DNA from: Progne subis subis
Taxonomy: Eukaryota > Chordata > Aves > Passeriformes > Hirundinidae
Direction of reading: 5' to 3'
DNA: 64,000 nt
Assembly (NCBI GenBank): GCA_022316685.1
Contig: JAKJHU010000046.1
Coordinates: 8,345,001-8,409,000 of the forward strand
This document shows positions 21,001 through 33,900 of the stretch, piece by piece. The translations under genes and the position numbers were made by a program. The notes below the pieces were generated by a model. The model made no database searches. It was not told the origin of the DNA and was given only the letters and a program-made list of their open reading frames with translations. Positions within the stretch are counted from its first letter, which is position 1. The number at the start of each line of letters is the position of its first letter.

Positions 21001-22974
21001 ATTTTCAAGCTAATTGATGGCTCTTCCGTCTTTTTCCCTGCTCCACATGGTCATGTTTTTAATACTGTTACTCCTTCTGCCTCAGTAGGTTTCTGCTATC
21101 CTGAACTGCAGCTCTTTGTGCTCCTGATTCACTCCAGTCCATTCATTCTTTTTGGTGGCAGAGTGCTGTCTGCTGCTGGATATTGGGTTCTTTGTTTGTA
21201 CAGCCAGCACAAAGCTGGTGACAAAGGGACAGCCTGTGTCCCAAGGAGCCCGCGTGCGTTGGGGAAGGCAGTGAGAGCAATAGGAGCGACAGACAGACAG
21301 GATGGCAGAGGTGAGGGTGGCCAGGGGCACAGTGCGCTGGCTGCAGCAGAGGAATGGCTGGGGGCGGGGAGAGACGTGATGAGGAAGCTGTTCCTGCTGA
21401 GTACAAGCCCGCTTTGTTCCCAGGAGGTGAGTCGGACTGGATAAACAGAATGGTCCCGTCAGCAGAAAGCCTTTCCCTGGCTGGATCCCCCACTGGCACT
21501 CTCGCTGGAACTTGGCTGCACCTCGTTAGCGAGGACGTATTTCTCCTCCCTGTGTTAGCTTCCCCTCTTCCCGACTCTCCGGGGCTCAGGTGGGCTGCGT
21601 GTGGCTGTACAGGGAAAGGTGCCCTTGGGGGGCCATGTGTTCGTGTTTTGTTGTGTTGTCACTGCGCTCTTTCTGCCCTTAGCCGGGCAGGGGCTTTGAC
21701 AAGCCGTGCTGAGGTGGGACGGGTGCCAGCGGCTGGGCGGTGCTTGGAGCGGGGCTGCTCGCCTGGAGCCGCTCTGGGAAGGGAGGAGAGCGCGCCCCAT
21801 GGCAGGGGAGCTGTGTCCAGACGGACAGGGCAGGGGCTCTGCTTGTGATGTGGGAGGAAAGCAGCCCGTGCCGAGGGGGCTGGTGGGGAGGACGCCGATG
21901 TCCCAGCGTTGCAGAGGGCAGAGCTCCAAAAGCAGCGCGGAGAGGTGTTAGCGGTTCTGTCCTGTGCCTTCACCTCTGAGGTGAAGGTGAGAAATAATCT
22001 TAAAAGTTTCTGCTGGCTTTGGATGGATGGACCTTTCTGTTCCCGTAAGAAATTTGGGAAAAGGTGAAGGATTAGCTTAAGCTGTAGGACTGCTGCTGCC
22101 TTGGTGCACTGTATTTCCTTGACAGTGAGGCTGAAAAGCAGAAATTATACAGAAGAGTGTCCTCAACAGCCACTTCCAGAGGAAGGGGGAATCCAGGACA
22201 TAGCCCTTGATGAGGAGGTCTTTGCCTGCTTTCAAGTCTTCTGCCAGGAGGAATTTTAGTCTTGGCTCCCAGAGCCTTGGACAAGGTCTGCACCCTCATC
22301 TCAGTCTGACTTCTGCCAAGAACCATGGTGAGGCCACTCAGGGGATGTTTGAGCCAGGTACCTAGAAGGCAGAAAGGATATTTCCAGTCAGGTCTGAGAA
22401 TGAGAATGGTGGCATGAGCTTGCCTGAGTGGACTTGGTGCCTCTTCTCTTGCTGGGCCAGAATTGTAGTGCTGGTTCAGCATGCGGTAGCTGTGGCCCTG
22501 AGTGGTGGCATGGGGAGGGGGATTTCTGTGCCCATCCTGCCAGAGAATGTGTGAAGGGACGTGCAGGTGAGTTTTGCTGGCTGCCCATCAGGCCCTGTCA
22601 GGCTGAGCCCTGCCCCACATGTCAGGGAAATGCTGAGCTTCCTCCCCTCCTCTTGCTTCCTTCCTGACGGGAATTCACTTCCAAATTTCTTGCTGCTTGT
22701 CCCCCCTCTTGCAACACAAACACATGATCCTACAGAGATAGCCAGAGGGGTGGGACAAGGCAGGTTAGACCATGGGGGCTGCAGTGCTGCAGCCTCTTAG
22801 CTGCTGCAGCACCTGGTAAGGGGTTGGCAGGGAACTCAGGACAGGATGTCCCCACATCTGCCTCTGTGCTCAGGAAAGGTTTTACTTCCTGAGCCTATGT
22901 GTGATAATTTGGGGTGTTTCTGGGTGCTGACAAACTTCTCGCTGTCTCAGCCTTAGGCGCTGACCTGCCTTCAG
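14660..22974 (+). other. DNMBP: DNMBP intron 1 (inferred)
   Basis: About 8.3 kb with no recognisable coding exon. It contains a perfect 13-bp inverted repeat at 15224-15254. A moderately CpG-rich patch at about 21240-21960 could hold another 5' exon or an enhancer, but I see no compelling splice structure there. The intron ends at the acceptor 'ccttcag' (22974), 10 nt before the start codon; AG sites at 22950 and 22956 are alternatives. Confidence 0.55.
15224..15254. repeat. Perfect 13-bp inverted repeat (hairpin)
   Basis: The left arm agaaattatgtgg (15224-15236) and its exact reverse complement (15242-15254) are separated by 5 nt. The hairpin lies just downstream of the CpG island, in the probable first intron of DNMBP. 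The arms are too short for a typical microRNA precursor. Confidence 0.85.
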
Positions 22975-22984
22975 ACCCTGCACA

Positions 22985-25900
22985 ATGGAGGCTGGCTCCG
23001 TGGTGCGGGCAGTCTTTGATTTCTGTCCCAGTGTCTCTGAAGAGCTGCCCCTCTTCGTGGGAGATGTCATCGAGGTGTTGGCTGTGGTGGATGAGTTCTG
23101 GCTCTTCGGCAAGAAGGAAGGTGTCACAGGTAAGAGCTGGAAATTCCTGCACATGAGTCCGTAGAGGTGCCAGGTGTCCACTGCATGAGCACATCTTCCC
23201 TTGGTGGAGAAGGACCTGATTTGATTTACTAAATCTTTCATGGGACTTTGATTGCGACTGAGCGTTCAAGTTGCCACTGGTCTCCTGCCAGCTTTGTGTC
23301 AACTATTCAGACAGCTTGTGTGTTGTATTTTTGAGAGAGGTTAGTGGAGAGTCAGTTCTCAAGGAGATAGGTGCTTCACAATACTGGTTGTTCCAGTCTC
23401 TATGGAAAGACTGCCCATTTCCTGGCTAGTTTATGTACTGACCTGCTGTGGCAGTTGAAGGGGTGAAAGGAAACAGATGCACTGAGAGTGGAAATGCATC
23501 CACTCTGGAAACCAGTCCAAGTGACCTTGTCAGTGGAGATAGAACAACAGTGACCATGTGTGCCCTCCAAGCTCCTTGACTCAGCCCCACTTCCTCCTTT
23601 CTGCCTCAAAGCATCTTCCTGCACAAATTGCCATCAATATCTAGGTGTCTGAAGTGGTGTGCAAGTCTGTTAAACTTTTAGGGGGATGTGAGAAACCTCT
23701 GAAGCAGCAGAACGCTCTTAGTGAAATTCTAAGAATCTCATAGTCTCTGTTTAGGCAGCTCTTTCTCATCTTAATCCTGATGTTAAGAGGATGTGTGAGC
23801 TCTTGGGGAGATGAAAGCCAGGCCACTTCAAAGCATAAGCCTGCCTCTGTCTTCAGCATGAGGGTGGTGCTGATTTCATCCCTGGCTGTAGAGGTGGGTC
23901 TGCTATTGTAGGAGCAGTCTGGTCTCTCCTAACAGCCACAAGCTGTCTACAGTCTGAAACAAAGGTGGGCAGGAGCACTTCCCTCCTGTGCTCCATGTGA
24001 CTGATAAGTGGCATTGAATGAGCATATGCCTGATCCTGTTGCTGCTGCTGAAGTCGCTGGGCAAGGGTTATGGGTGCAGTTTCCAACAGAGTTTTGTCTC
24101 CCAGCATAACTGGTGAGGTTGTTCAATAGAAGATGAAGCTGTTAAGGAATAACAAACAGTTGTGTGTCATAGCTCAAAGATACACGTGCTAAAGTCAAAC
24201 TGTATGTTTTTAATGACCTTTAACTCAAAACCCAATTACGTTCCTGCTTTCTCTTGGAACAGCTGTTGTAGTTTTCTGCCCAGCTTTCTAAGTTATAGAG
24301 AATTGAAAAAGCAATTTAGAATAGAAGCTGTGGAGGTGTTGCGGCCTAGTACTCATTACTCTGTGGAATAATTACTGTAACTCCATGTACAGTAATTCCT
24401 TTCTTACAGCATTGTGTCGTTTCCATGTAGAGAGTCAGAAACTAAGATAAGGAAAAAGAGAGTTGGTTAAAACTGTGAAGGAAGCAGCATAGTATAGCAA
24501 ATGCCAATTTGCCTATACACAGTGCAAAGCTCTGGGTGTCTAGGATATGGTGCTTCCAGGTTTTATTAGGAAATATTTGGTCACCCAGAGGCAATGCTGG
24601 ATGTGGTATTAGCCCATACTTCATTATATCCTTTTGCCTCAAATTATATAAGAAAGACATTTTTAGTGGCCTTTGCAGTGGGCTCTGCCATGTTGTGTGC
24701 TCTCAGGACTGAAATTAGTATCATGTGGCACAACAAATATGCCATGGTGAAACAGGTACACAGAATGACAAAGTGGGGAAGGTTCCTGGAGTCCCAGCAG
24801 TGCTGGAGCTGTGACAGAGCCTGTGATCTCAGGTGCAGCCATCCTGAGTGTGTCAGCCTGAATTCTGTGCTAAGACTGCACAGGGGCCAAGCCCTCTGGA
24901 GGAAGCAGCACTAGGTGGATATGCCCAGTCAGAAGACACTGGTCTTGTGATCCAGCACTACTGGATCTCTTAGTCCTCACCATGGGTCTGAGCTGGGAAG
25001 GAAGCAGTAAGGACAGAGAAAATCTAGTACATCTGTTCCTGGAAGCTCCATGCTGATGGCACAGTCCCAGAAATGCACACAGCCTGTGGTTGCCTGGAGT
25101 GAGCTAAGGGCTCAAAACTTTTTGTTCTCTGTTAGCTCTTAAGTACTTTAAATCCCAGGAATTCCTGACTCCCAAACTCATTCTTCCACCAGGCTGTTGA
25201 GGCACCCAGGGTAACTGGGTATTTTCATTTAGCAAGATGAATAGATCCCAAAATCTGGAAGGAGGGTGGAGATGGTGGTGGGTCACAGGAAAGACTCATT
25301 GCTGACAACTCGTTCTCCTTTTAGGGCAGTTTCCTAGCAGCTTTGTTGAACCTGTGGATATTCCCCCTTTGAAGCAGGGAGAAAAACTGTTTGTTTGTAC
25401 CAATGACTTCACATCTCAAGAGCCAGGGAGCTTGTCATTGCAGAGAGGTAATCTCCATTCCCTTCCTTTGCTTTGCACCTCAAAAGCCTCACCTGTCCTT
25501 CCGGATGGATGAACATAGTCACAGCATCCTGCCTAGAGTGTCAGAAGAAAGAGGTGAATCTCCTAATTCCTCATGACATGGTTCATGTCAAATCCACCAT
25601 GGTCCTCTAGGCTTCTGCCACTTTGATACCAGTTTCTCATATCTGTCATTACTCATGAAACTCCAAAAATTGGCATCACTTGATCATAGTAAATTTACAA
25701 CCACCTTTTAACTGACCTCTAATCTCCAAATCTTAGACTTGCATTTGGAGGAGAATGAAAGCTTTGATGCACTTGCACGGCTTTGCAGCCAAACTGTGTA
25801 TCTTAGATGTACAAGAGGCTGCTAATATTTCATGCCTTAATCCCTTCTGTGCTTGTGTGCGTCCCCACCGTGCACTGTACTCTGACAGAGTACCAGTCCT

Positions 25901-27919
25901 CTCCCTCAGCCAGGAGGGAACACGGGGAGGCAGGGAAGCAATAACGAGAGCAGTTTTGAACTGGTGTGTCTCATTCTCTGCAGGAGACTTGGTGATCCTG
26001 GGGGGGTCCCTGGCCTCCAGCTGGCTCCAGGGCCGAAGCAGCTGGGGTTCCAAGGGCTTTTTCCCTTCATCATGTGTGAGGGAGCTGTTCCTTTCAGTTC
26101 AGAGACGTCAGCTGTCCCAGAGCACTGTCCTGGAGGTGCCTGCCTACTCATTGGGCCAAGCCCGGGCCCTGATGGACCTGTCTGCTCAGCTGGAGGAGGA
26201 ACTGGACTTCAGGGAAGGGGATGTGATCAACATTGTTGGTGTCCCAGAGCCTGGCTGGTTTGAGGGTGAGCTCAGAGGCTGCAGGGGCATCTTCCCAGAG
26301 GGTTTTGTGGAACTGCTTACTCCTCTGCGAAGCACCAGGAACCTCAGTGGATCCAGAGCCCACAGGGACTTGTGACACCAATGGGACAGTAGAGATACCC
26401 CCCAAAGATGATAAGGAGCCAGGGAGTACGTATGGTGTTGCCCTCTATCAGTTCCAAGCCCTGGAGTCCAAGGAACTAGATTTTGATGTGGGTGACAGGA
26501 TTCGGATTGTAGGCATTCTGGAGGATGGCTGGCTGGAGGGGGAGCTGAGAGGAAAACGTGGCATCTTTCCACACAGATTTGTGAGGCTGGAAGCCTCTGA
26601 GGCTTGCAGGGAAAAGGAGAGTGCTGGGGATCTGCAAGGTGGAGGCAGTTGTGGATTGACCATCCATCAAGATCCAGAAAGCACTTGCTCGGAAGCTCCT
26701 CCTTCGTCAGGGAAAGATAGCAGGAAAAAGGAGGATGGCTTGGCTGCATACCCTGAGCCTGCTACCATTTTGTCTCACAAGGCAGGGAGGTCAGAGGGCC
26801 CTCTTGACATTGACTTGAGACAGCACCAGGCCTTTCCCAGCACAGGACACCAAGAGCTGCATCCCAAAGGTGCGGTGGGCTTGGTCCCCTCTAACCACAC
26901 AAAGACAGTCAATGGCGTTCTCCCCTCTGCTCAGCTGCCTCCCCCACAGGGCGACAGGCCTGGCCAAGCAGGTGAGTTGGAGCCTGGGGGGACCATTTCA
27001 GCCACCCCAGGAAACTCAGAAACTCAGTTCCTCCCTAAGCATGAAGGAGACAGCCCCACTATGCCCTTGCAGGCTCCCCACTTGCCCCAAGATCCTAGCA
27101 GGAGCCAAGCGATTTCATCTCCTAATAGCTGGGCAGCATCCCAGGAGAGCCAGAGCAGGTCCCAGGACCTAGACCGTTGGATGGACAGTAAACTGGAGAA
27201 GTCCAAGCCCTGTTCCAGCTTAGGAACCGCCCAGGTGAGCCTGGACAGATGGGCTGGGAGCTGGGGGGAGTGCTGCCCTCTTGCAGTGCAGGGGGACAGC
27301 TGCACGGACCTGGACTCCAAACTGACGGAGCAGCTGGCCCAGTTTGAGAAGAGTTTGTCAAGTACTGGTGCGGAGCAGGACAAGGTCTCCCGTCACTTCT
27401 CTATCTTGGACTACAGCTCTGAGAAGGACATTGTCCGTGGGTCTCCTGAATCTGTGTCCCACTCCAGGCAGGCAGAGAGGAGAAGGGCCCTGAGGCCACC
27501 CCCTCCTCGGCCCAGCAGCCTCGCCACAACCTCTGTGCACGCGCAGGGTGGCCAAGTGCCCAAAGGCAGGTCTCTGTCCTTCTCAGTCAAGCCCTCCCGG
27601 CCTGCGCCCCGGCCTCCATCCAGCAGCCAGCGGAAAAATGCAGCCCCTGCACAGCCCCAGCCAAGCACCCCAGAGCAGCGGGTGGAGGAGGGACGTGAGG
27701 ACTTGACACAGGCAGGATCAGCCTCCTCCAGCTCTATCCTGCTGACTAGAATTGGAGAGGTGGAGCGAGATCTGGAGGCGTACAGCAAGACCCGTGCCGA
27801 GCTAAGCCTGATGCTGGAGGAGCAGCAGGATGAGCTGGTGAGAGCAGAGACCGTGGAAAACCTTGAATTCTGTGACTCCAACATTGAGAGCCTCAGCATG
27901 GAGCTGCAGGAGTTGAGAG
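22985..27919 (+). CDS. DNMBP: DNMBP coding exons 1-3: four SH3 domains, proline-rich region, coiled coil
   Basis: Coding exons are 22985-23129 (exon begins about 22975), 25325-25447 and 25984-27919; all three end in phase 1. SH3-1 begins [22 protein letters not shown]3-2 spans exons 2 and 3 ([11 protein letters not shown] to [11 protein letters not shown]). SH3-3 ([11 protein letters not shown] to [11 protein letters not shown]) and SH3-4 ([13 protein letters not shown] to [11 protein letters not shown]) are in exon 3. The N-terminal SH3 domains of Tuba bind the dynamin proline-rich region. Later in exon 3 come [18 protein letters not shown], the proline-rich [12 protein letters not shown] and [12 protein letters not shown], and a Glu/Leu-rich coiled coil ending in SMELQELR. 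The reading frame changes between SH3-3 and SH3-4: frame 0 closes at TGA 26373, while frame 1 carries everything from about 26340 on. Confidence 0.95.
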
Positions 27920-30900
27920 GTGAGTCTACAACAGCATGGGATGGGGAATGCCTCAGGAGCACAGGTGCCTCTGCTGTTTTACAGACACTGTTGAAGGCAG
28001 TCTTTTATATCATTTAATTCTTGATTTAGATCATTTTGTAAGCACTGTTGCAGTGCAAATCATCATGATTTTGCCTTGGAGAATCACAGTGTCTTTCTCT
28101 GGGTATCCCTTTGCCCTGGTCTTCTCCACCTCCTTTTCCTTCCAACTCCCCAATCTCCTCTTCCAGTCCCACCATACATCCAGAGCCTTCATCTCATCCA
28201 CTTCCAGTATGTCCATGATGGAAAGCAAAACCACTGCTGCTGCAGTTCCAACCTCCCTGCCTCATCCCCTCTTACCTGTAGGGGAGTGAGCAGCAACTTC
28301 AGGGTGGCTTTGCTGGTGATCCTGCAGTTGAGATTTGAGTTGATGTCTGCTGTGATTGCCCTCAACCTGCCAAGGCACTGGGTTTCCTGCGGTTTCTGCT
28401 CTGGTGCTGATATAGACCTGTGGAGATCTGTTATAAATATGAGAAGGGGTGCACAGAAAGGGACTGAAACTGACCTGGGAGTGGGATGTATTAGTGGGCA
28501 AAAAGTAAAGCCTGTGCTCCTGCCATCCTTGGAGTCCAGGACAAGAAAACAGCACTGTTCTGTTGGTAACAGCAACAAAGAGCTTACAATTTCAGCTACA
28601 GAGCATATCTGTAGCTGAAAATGTGACTTTCGTTCTTGCACCCCAGAAAAAAATTAATCAGGAAAGAGGAGTTTCCCATGATTGTATCAGCACATTTGGT
28701 CTCTGAAACCTGAAGATGCCATGTAAAGATCAGTGCTGTTAATTATATTATACTTGATATTACAGTAGACAAATGGAAAGATGGGATCACATACATCTTC
28801 TCCCACAGTCCCTTCCCAGGCTTCTCCCAGGGGCTTTTGACACTGCAGTTCTGTTACTGAAACCCACGACTTGCAGGAAACGTGGGCACTGCGTGCGGGA
28901 GATGGAGTGAAATGCCAGCTCCTGCCTGGGAGTTACTCACTCTGACTTCATTGCCTCCATCCTCCCACTGCTCAGTCAGTGCTGGGGAGCCCAGACGCTT
29001 TGCTGCACGATCATGTCTGAGGCAGAGCACATGGGAATGAGGGCTGATATGGGCACACCAGGAAAATAGGGTGACAAGCAGCTTCCCCATCAGTGGTGTG
29101 CGAAACAGATGCTTGGAAGGAGGCCTAGATGGTTTGAAGCTAGATGTAATAACTTGAAGGTAGGAAGAGGAAAATCAAGGCTGAATCTTAAGGGAAATTT
29201 CCTGATGAGATGTATCTTGCTGGGAAATGTCTCCTACTGTCCCAGTGCTTCCTGGCAGAGGACTGATCCTGTGGAACTTGTTGGTTCCTGGAACTGGAAG
29301 TTTTAGGCAAGAACAAATGCACTATCCTGTGGCATCCTCAAACTAGTATCCTTTCAGTAGTCCTGGGGGATTTTTCTCCAGTTCAAGAGATCTCTCTAGC
29401 CCTACGATAAAGATGTCTCCTGCCCAAGCTCTGTCATGTCCCTTCTGACATATCTGAGTGTGGCCAGAGAGGATGTCTTGCTAGCCCAACTCTAGTGCAG
29501 CAGGCAGAACAGTAGCTTGGTGTTGCATCAGCTCAACAAAATGTGTTTGTGCCATGCCTGAGGCATGACCTCTGCCTTATCGCTGTTACGGGGAACATGG
29601 AGACACTGGAGGCAGAAAAGCTGTCTCTAAGCTTTGACCAGCAATCAAAGCAGGGCAGGCATAGTCTTAAAGGGGGAATAGTTCATTGTGGGGAATCCAG
29701 CCCCTCGGTGTCTCTTTTGGGAAGCCAAATGAACAGTAGGAAATATGTGGTTTTCTACAGTAAATGTTTCAAATCATCAGGTTGCTTTTCTGGTGTGTCT
29801 TGTGAGCACACTGGGGTTTCACTGATCACCAGGCTAGGGCAGGATTAGCACTTGCCCTCCTGCAGTTGGAGAGTCCATTGGTTTTATTTTTGTCTTCTAC
29901 CAGCTGAGAGCATGGGCTGTGTGTTTCTAACGAGTGCTGCAAGAACCTGAGACATGGATGACATCCACAGACTCTCACGCTCTCTGTCAAGGGCATGTTT
30001 TGGTTGTCTCTTGGTTTCTTATAGGAGCTTTGAGTTTGGCATGGAGAATTGGGAATATGTGCCCTGCGGTGAGAGGCATTACTGGAGTGCATATTTCTGT
30101 AGCCTTCTGGAAACTTAATTTGTGTGTTGGCACCAGACTTTCTAACCCAAGTAATCCTTTCAAGCCTGTTCCTGTCAGCGGGTGGAGCAGCTGCTCCCCC
30201 TGGAGCAGGGAACCGTGCAGCTGTGACTGCATGGCACTGTGTACGCACTGGTCTGTCTGGCAGGGAGCAGCTCCTCTCCTGATTTTTGTGTGACTGTGGG
30301 TGAGGGCTGGGAAGAGGATGGGCTCAGCATCAAGGTGGAGCCAGGGGCAGCCTGAAGGCCTCAGTTTGCCCCAGCAAGGTGTGGAGCAGGGCCCAGCCTT
30401 TTCTAGACCATGTTGTTTCCTCCATTCCATCAGGGGTGGGAAGAAGATCTGGTATCCCATCTCTGCTTTGTGATTTCCTGCGGTCTCACACATGCTCTCT
30501 TTCCCTTCCCTGAGGACATTGGTCTCTGGGCAGGGCCTCTGCATGCTCCAGTGCCCTCCTCTTCTCTGCCTCAGAGCTGCCTGCGGAGAGGTTTGGCAAA
30601 GCCGTGGAGCCGGTTTGGGCGGTGAAAGCCTGCCCAGCCTGGCTCGCCTCCTCGCCTGGGGCTGGTTACTGATTACTTTGGGCAGCAGGTGGAGGAGGCC
30701 AGGGCTGCCAGCGATTGGGCCCGTGCCTTTGCTGGCTGGTTTCAGGAAGCAGCACCTGCGTTTCACTCGGGACAGCAGTGCTGGAGCAGAGTGGAGAAGC
30801 AGCGTCAGCCTGGGGTTGGGCTCAGGGAGCAGAGGGTGAGGGGAGTCGGCCCCTGCGCCACACCCCACAGGACTATGTGCACCTGTCCTTAGAGGAAGCA

Positions 30901-33900
30901 CTGCATGGAGGATCCGAGACGGGAACGGCGGCTCCTCAGCTGGGAATATGAGGACTGTTGTGCTGTACGGAGAGAGGACGTGGCTGGCTGCAACGACAGA
31001 CCCAGGGCGACAAGGAGGCAGTACCCGGACGGCCGAGGAGCAGACCCTGGCTGGGACAGTTCCAGGAGACAGAAGGACATCTCTGTGGACCAACAGAGTG
31101 GGAATGGAGACTCTGGAGGTTTTTGGAAGGGAGACATGCAGTACATGGACTGCAGGAGAGCAGACAATGTTTGGGAAAGCAAAAGACAGGATATAGAGGA
31201 CAGAAACTACAGGGTGTATGAGAGGGAGGGTGTTCAGTACAGAAACTGCAGTTCTGAGATAAGAGGAGGGCGGAACAGAGAAGACAGAGTACCTGGGCAA
31301 TATACGGGGAGAGGAAGGCAGTATGGAGAGGATAGAGGCCTTGGAGACTCTAGGGCAGGGGGAAGGTGGTATCAGGACTACAGAGATCCTAGGGACTACA
31401 GTAAGGATGGAAGACATAGGAAAAGGGAACTGTGGCACAGGCAAGAGAGGGACTCCGGGGAGTACAGGGAGAGGAGAAGGCAGTATAGAGAGGATGGAGG
31501 CAATCAAGTATATAGGGAGGGGGAAAAGTGTTATAGAGATGATGGAGGCCCTAGGGCATATAGAGAGCAGGAAAGACCTCGTGTAACTGTCAGGGACCAA
31601 GTAGAGGAAGAGGACATTGAACAGCACAGGAGGCCCAAAGGCCATGTCATGGACCACAGCAGTCCAGACAGAGGTTGTGAAGTTCCTGCATTTGCAGTAA
31701 GGTCCTGGGGAGATGATGGAGTGAACCTGCGGTCAGGTACCTGCCACACGCAGTTCGAGTCGTGTGTCGTTGACTCTGATGGCTGTGGGGAGCTGGAAGG
31801 AGAAGCCCCAGGGCTTGGGATGCCAGCCAAGAGCAGCAGTGGAGCAGAGCACTCGAGGGTACGCACGGGCCGGCCGGACTGGAGCCAGGTCTGGGAGCAG
31901 GAGGTCGAGGAAGCAAACAGGGTGGGCTCCGTGCTGCAGCGAAACAGCTTCTACAGACGGACGGCTCCCAGTGCCCTGCGGCACTCAGAGTTTGTGCAGA
32001 TCGCGAAGAAAAAGCAAGGTACACAGGGAAACAGTGGGCAATTCCCTTGGGCGTGCCTTCACCCTGCCCTGGCACCAGGGCAGCACTGGGAGTCTGGTAC
32101 ACGTGGGTGGCCAGCACAGACAGGCTCTCACAGGAAGGCTCCTCCCCGGGACTTACTGAAATGAGCATCATGGTCATGACCCCTCCATGCAGCCTCTGTA
32201 GGGGATTTTGCGGAGGTCCAGGTGGGCGGGAAGTACCAGTGGCACAGACTCAAGGCTGTCCTTTCTGTTGCTCCTGCATATTTTAGGTACACCCTAAAAC
32301 TTGTGGCCCTGGTTTGTCTGCTTTCCCAGGGCCTTGAGGAGGTTCCTCATAAGGGAAAGAGTGTGACAGAGTGACATGCTGGGGTTATTCCCACTGCCTG
32401 TTTATCATCATGAATAGATTCTGTGTGTAGGAACCAATTCCTGATGCTGAACATTACTATGGCAGCTGTTCACAGGCAGCACAAAACAGGAAATAGACGA
32501 AGCTGTTGTAGCACTCAGACATATGCAGAGAGCCAGTACTCAGAGTTGCATAATTCACCTGGGCAGGATACTCAGGCACCTGTGTGTTGAGGGGCTGTCA
32601 CCACTGGCAGTCTCATGCATCGTGATCCCTCAGTACTGCAGTGGACCCTTGCCTGTATTACAACAGTTGCATGCCCTGTGTCCTGGGTCCTCAAGCCATC
32701 CCTGGTCTCCAGTCCCATCAAATAGCACCCTGGAGCTGGAGAATTACCAAAGTGGGAGGCTTAGGCTGTCTTGGCATGGGTGAAATCATTCTGTTGATGC
32801 TGTGGCTGTATCAGAGTCAGCTGCAGACAGATTTGTGCAACTTTGCTTGTTTCAAGAATATGGGAAGGGGAGGCGAGGAAGTGGCAGCAAGGGTCTGGGC
32901 AGAGGGACAGAAGGAGCCCTTCTTGATGGACAGGCTTCCACGTGTCTGAAAACCTGTTTGTTCCTGTGCCCTTTCTGCCAGTCTGTCTTATGTAGCTGTG
33001 TGTGTGAACTCTCCGTGAAGTGGGATTGAAATGGAGAGGAAAACTGTGCAACAGCTGGAGGCAGTGACTACCTTTGCCTTAGCAGTGAAATCTGTCCTCT
33101 GGAGATCCTTGATTAAGCAGGCTGCATTTCTGCACTCTCACGCCACCCTGTAAGGGTGGGACTTTGCTCAGCTGTGTCCCCAGGGTGAGGAGAGGGAGAG
33201 GCTTTATGGTGCCAAGATGTCCAAAGGGCAGCAGGGAAGCCAGGAACAAAGTGGGATGGGAAAGGGTCCACAAAGCCTTAGGAGGCTGGAGCAGAGCTGG
33301 CTTCTCCAGCTTTTGCAAGAGTTGAAGGGACAGACTGTGATGCCAAGTGAAAGCCTATGCTCTTCAGGGTTATAGGATTCTTCCCCACTGTGGCAGGCTC
33401 TGGGGCATGGGAGTAGCTGTGAGAAGTGTAGGGCAGGATGCCCTCATCAGCATCAGTGTCTCACAGCAGAACAGGAGAGATGAAAACTCCAGGTATTTCA
33501 AACAGTGTCTATGCACCCTGTGGCCTCTTTCTGGCTGTAATTGTCTGGTACTTTCCTGCTCTTGCCCTGCTGGGGCACAGTGCTGGACCAGCAACAGCCC
33601 TCCTTGGCATGTAATGTTTTGCTGCTGTAGCTGCCTCAGTGTGAGATCCCACCAGCACCTCCCAGTGTGCTTGGCAGCAGACACCCTCCTATGCAGCCAG
33701 CAGGAAAAAGTCAGCTCTGGTTCTCCCTCAGTGTGTGCTTCAGGCACCTTTTCTAATGCTGTTTACTTCTCTAACAGGCTCCTCCTCCATCCACTGAGTA
33801 ACAGAATTTGGGACTTGAAAGCCCCAGTAGAGATCATAGAATGGTTTGGGTTGGAAGAGAACTAGAGGGGCACCTAGTTCCAATGCCCCTGCCGTGGGCA

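Noticed and set aside
22951..22975. Alternative acceptors before the first DNMBP coding exon
   Set aside because: AG sites at 22950, 22956 and 22974 are all usable; they change only the 5' UTR, so this is a boundary uncertainty rather than a feature.
29987..31657. 556-codon open frame on the minus strand opposite the repeat-rich exon
   Set aside because: It is the antisense of a purine-rich, repeat-bearing coding exon; the Ser/Pro/Leu-rich translation follows from composition, there is no splice logic or domain, and it runs past the exon into ordinary intron.
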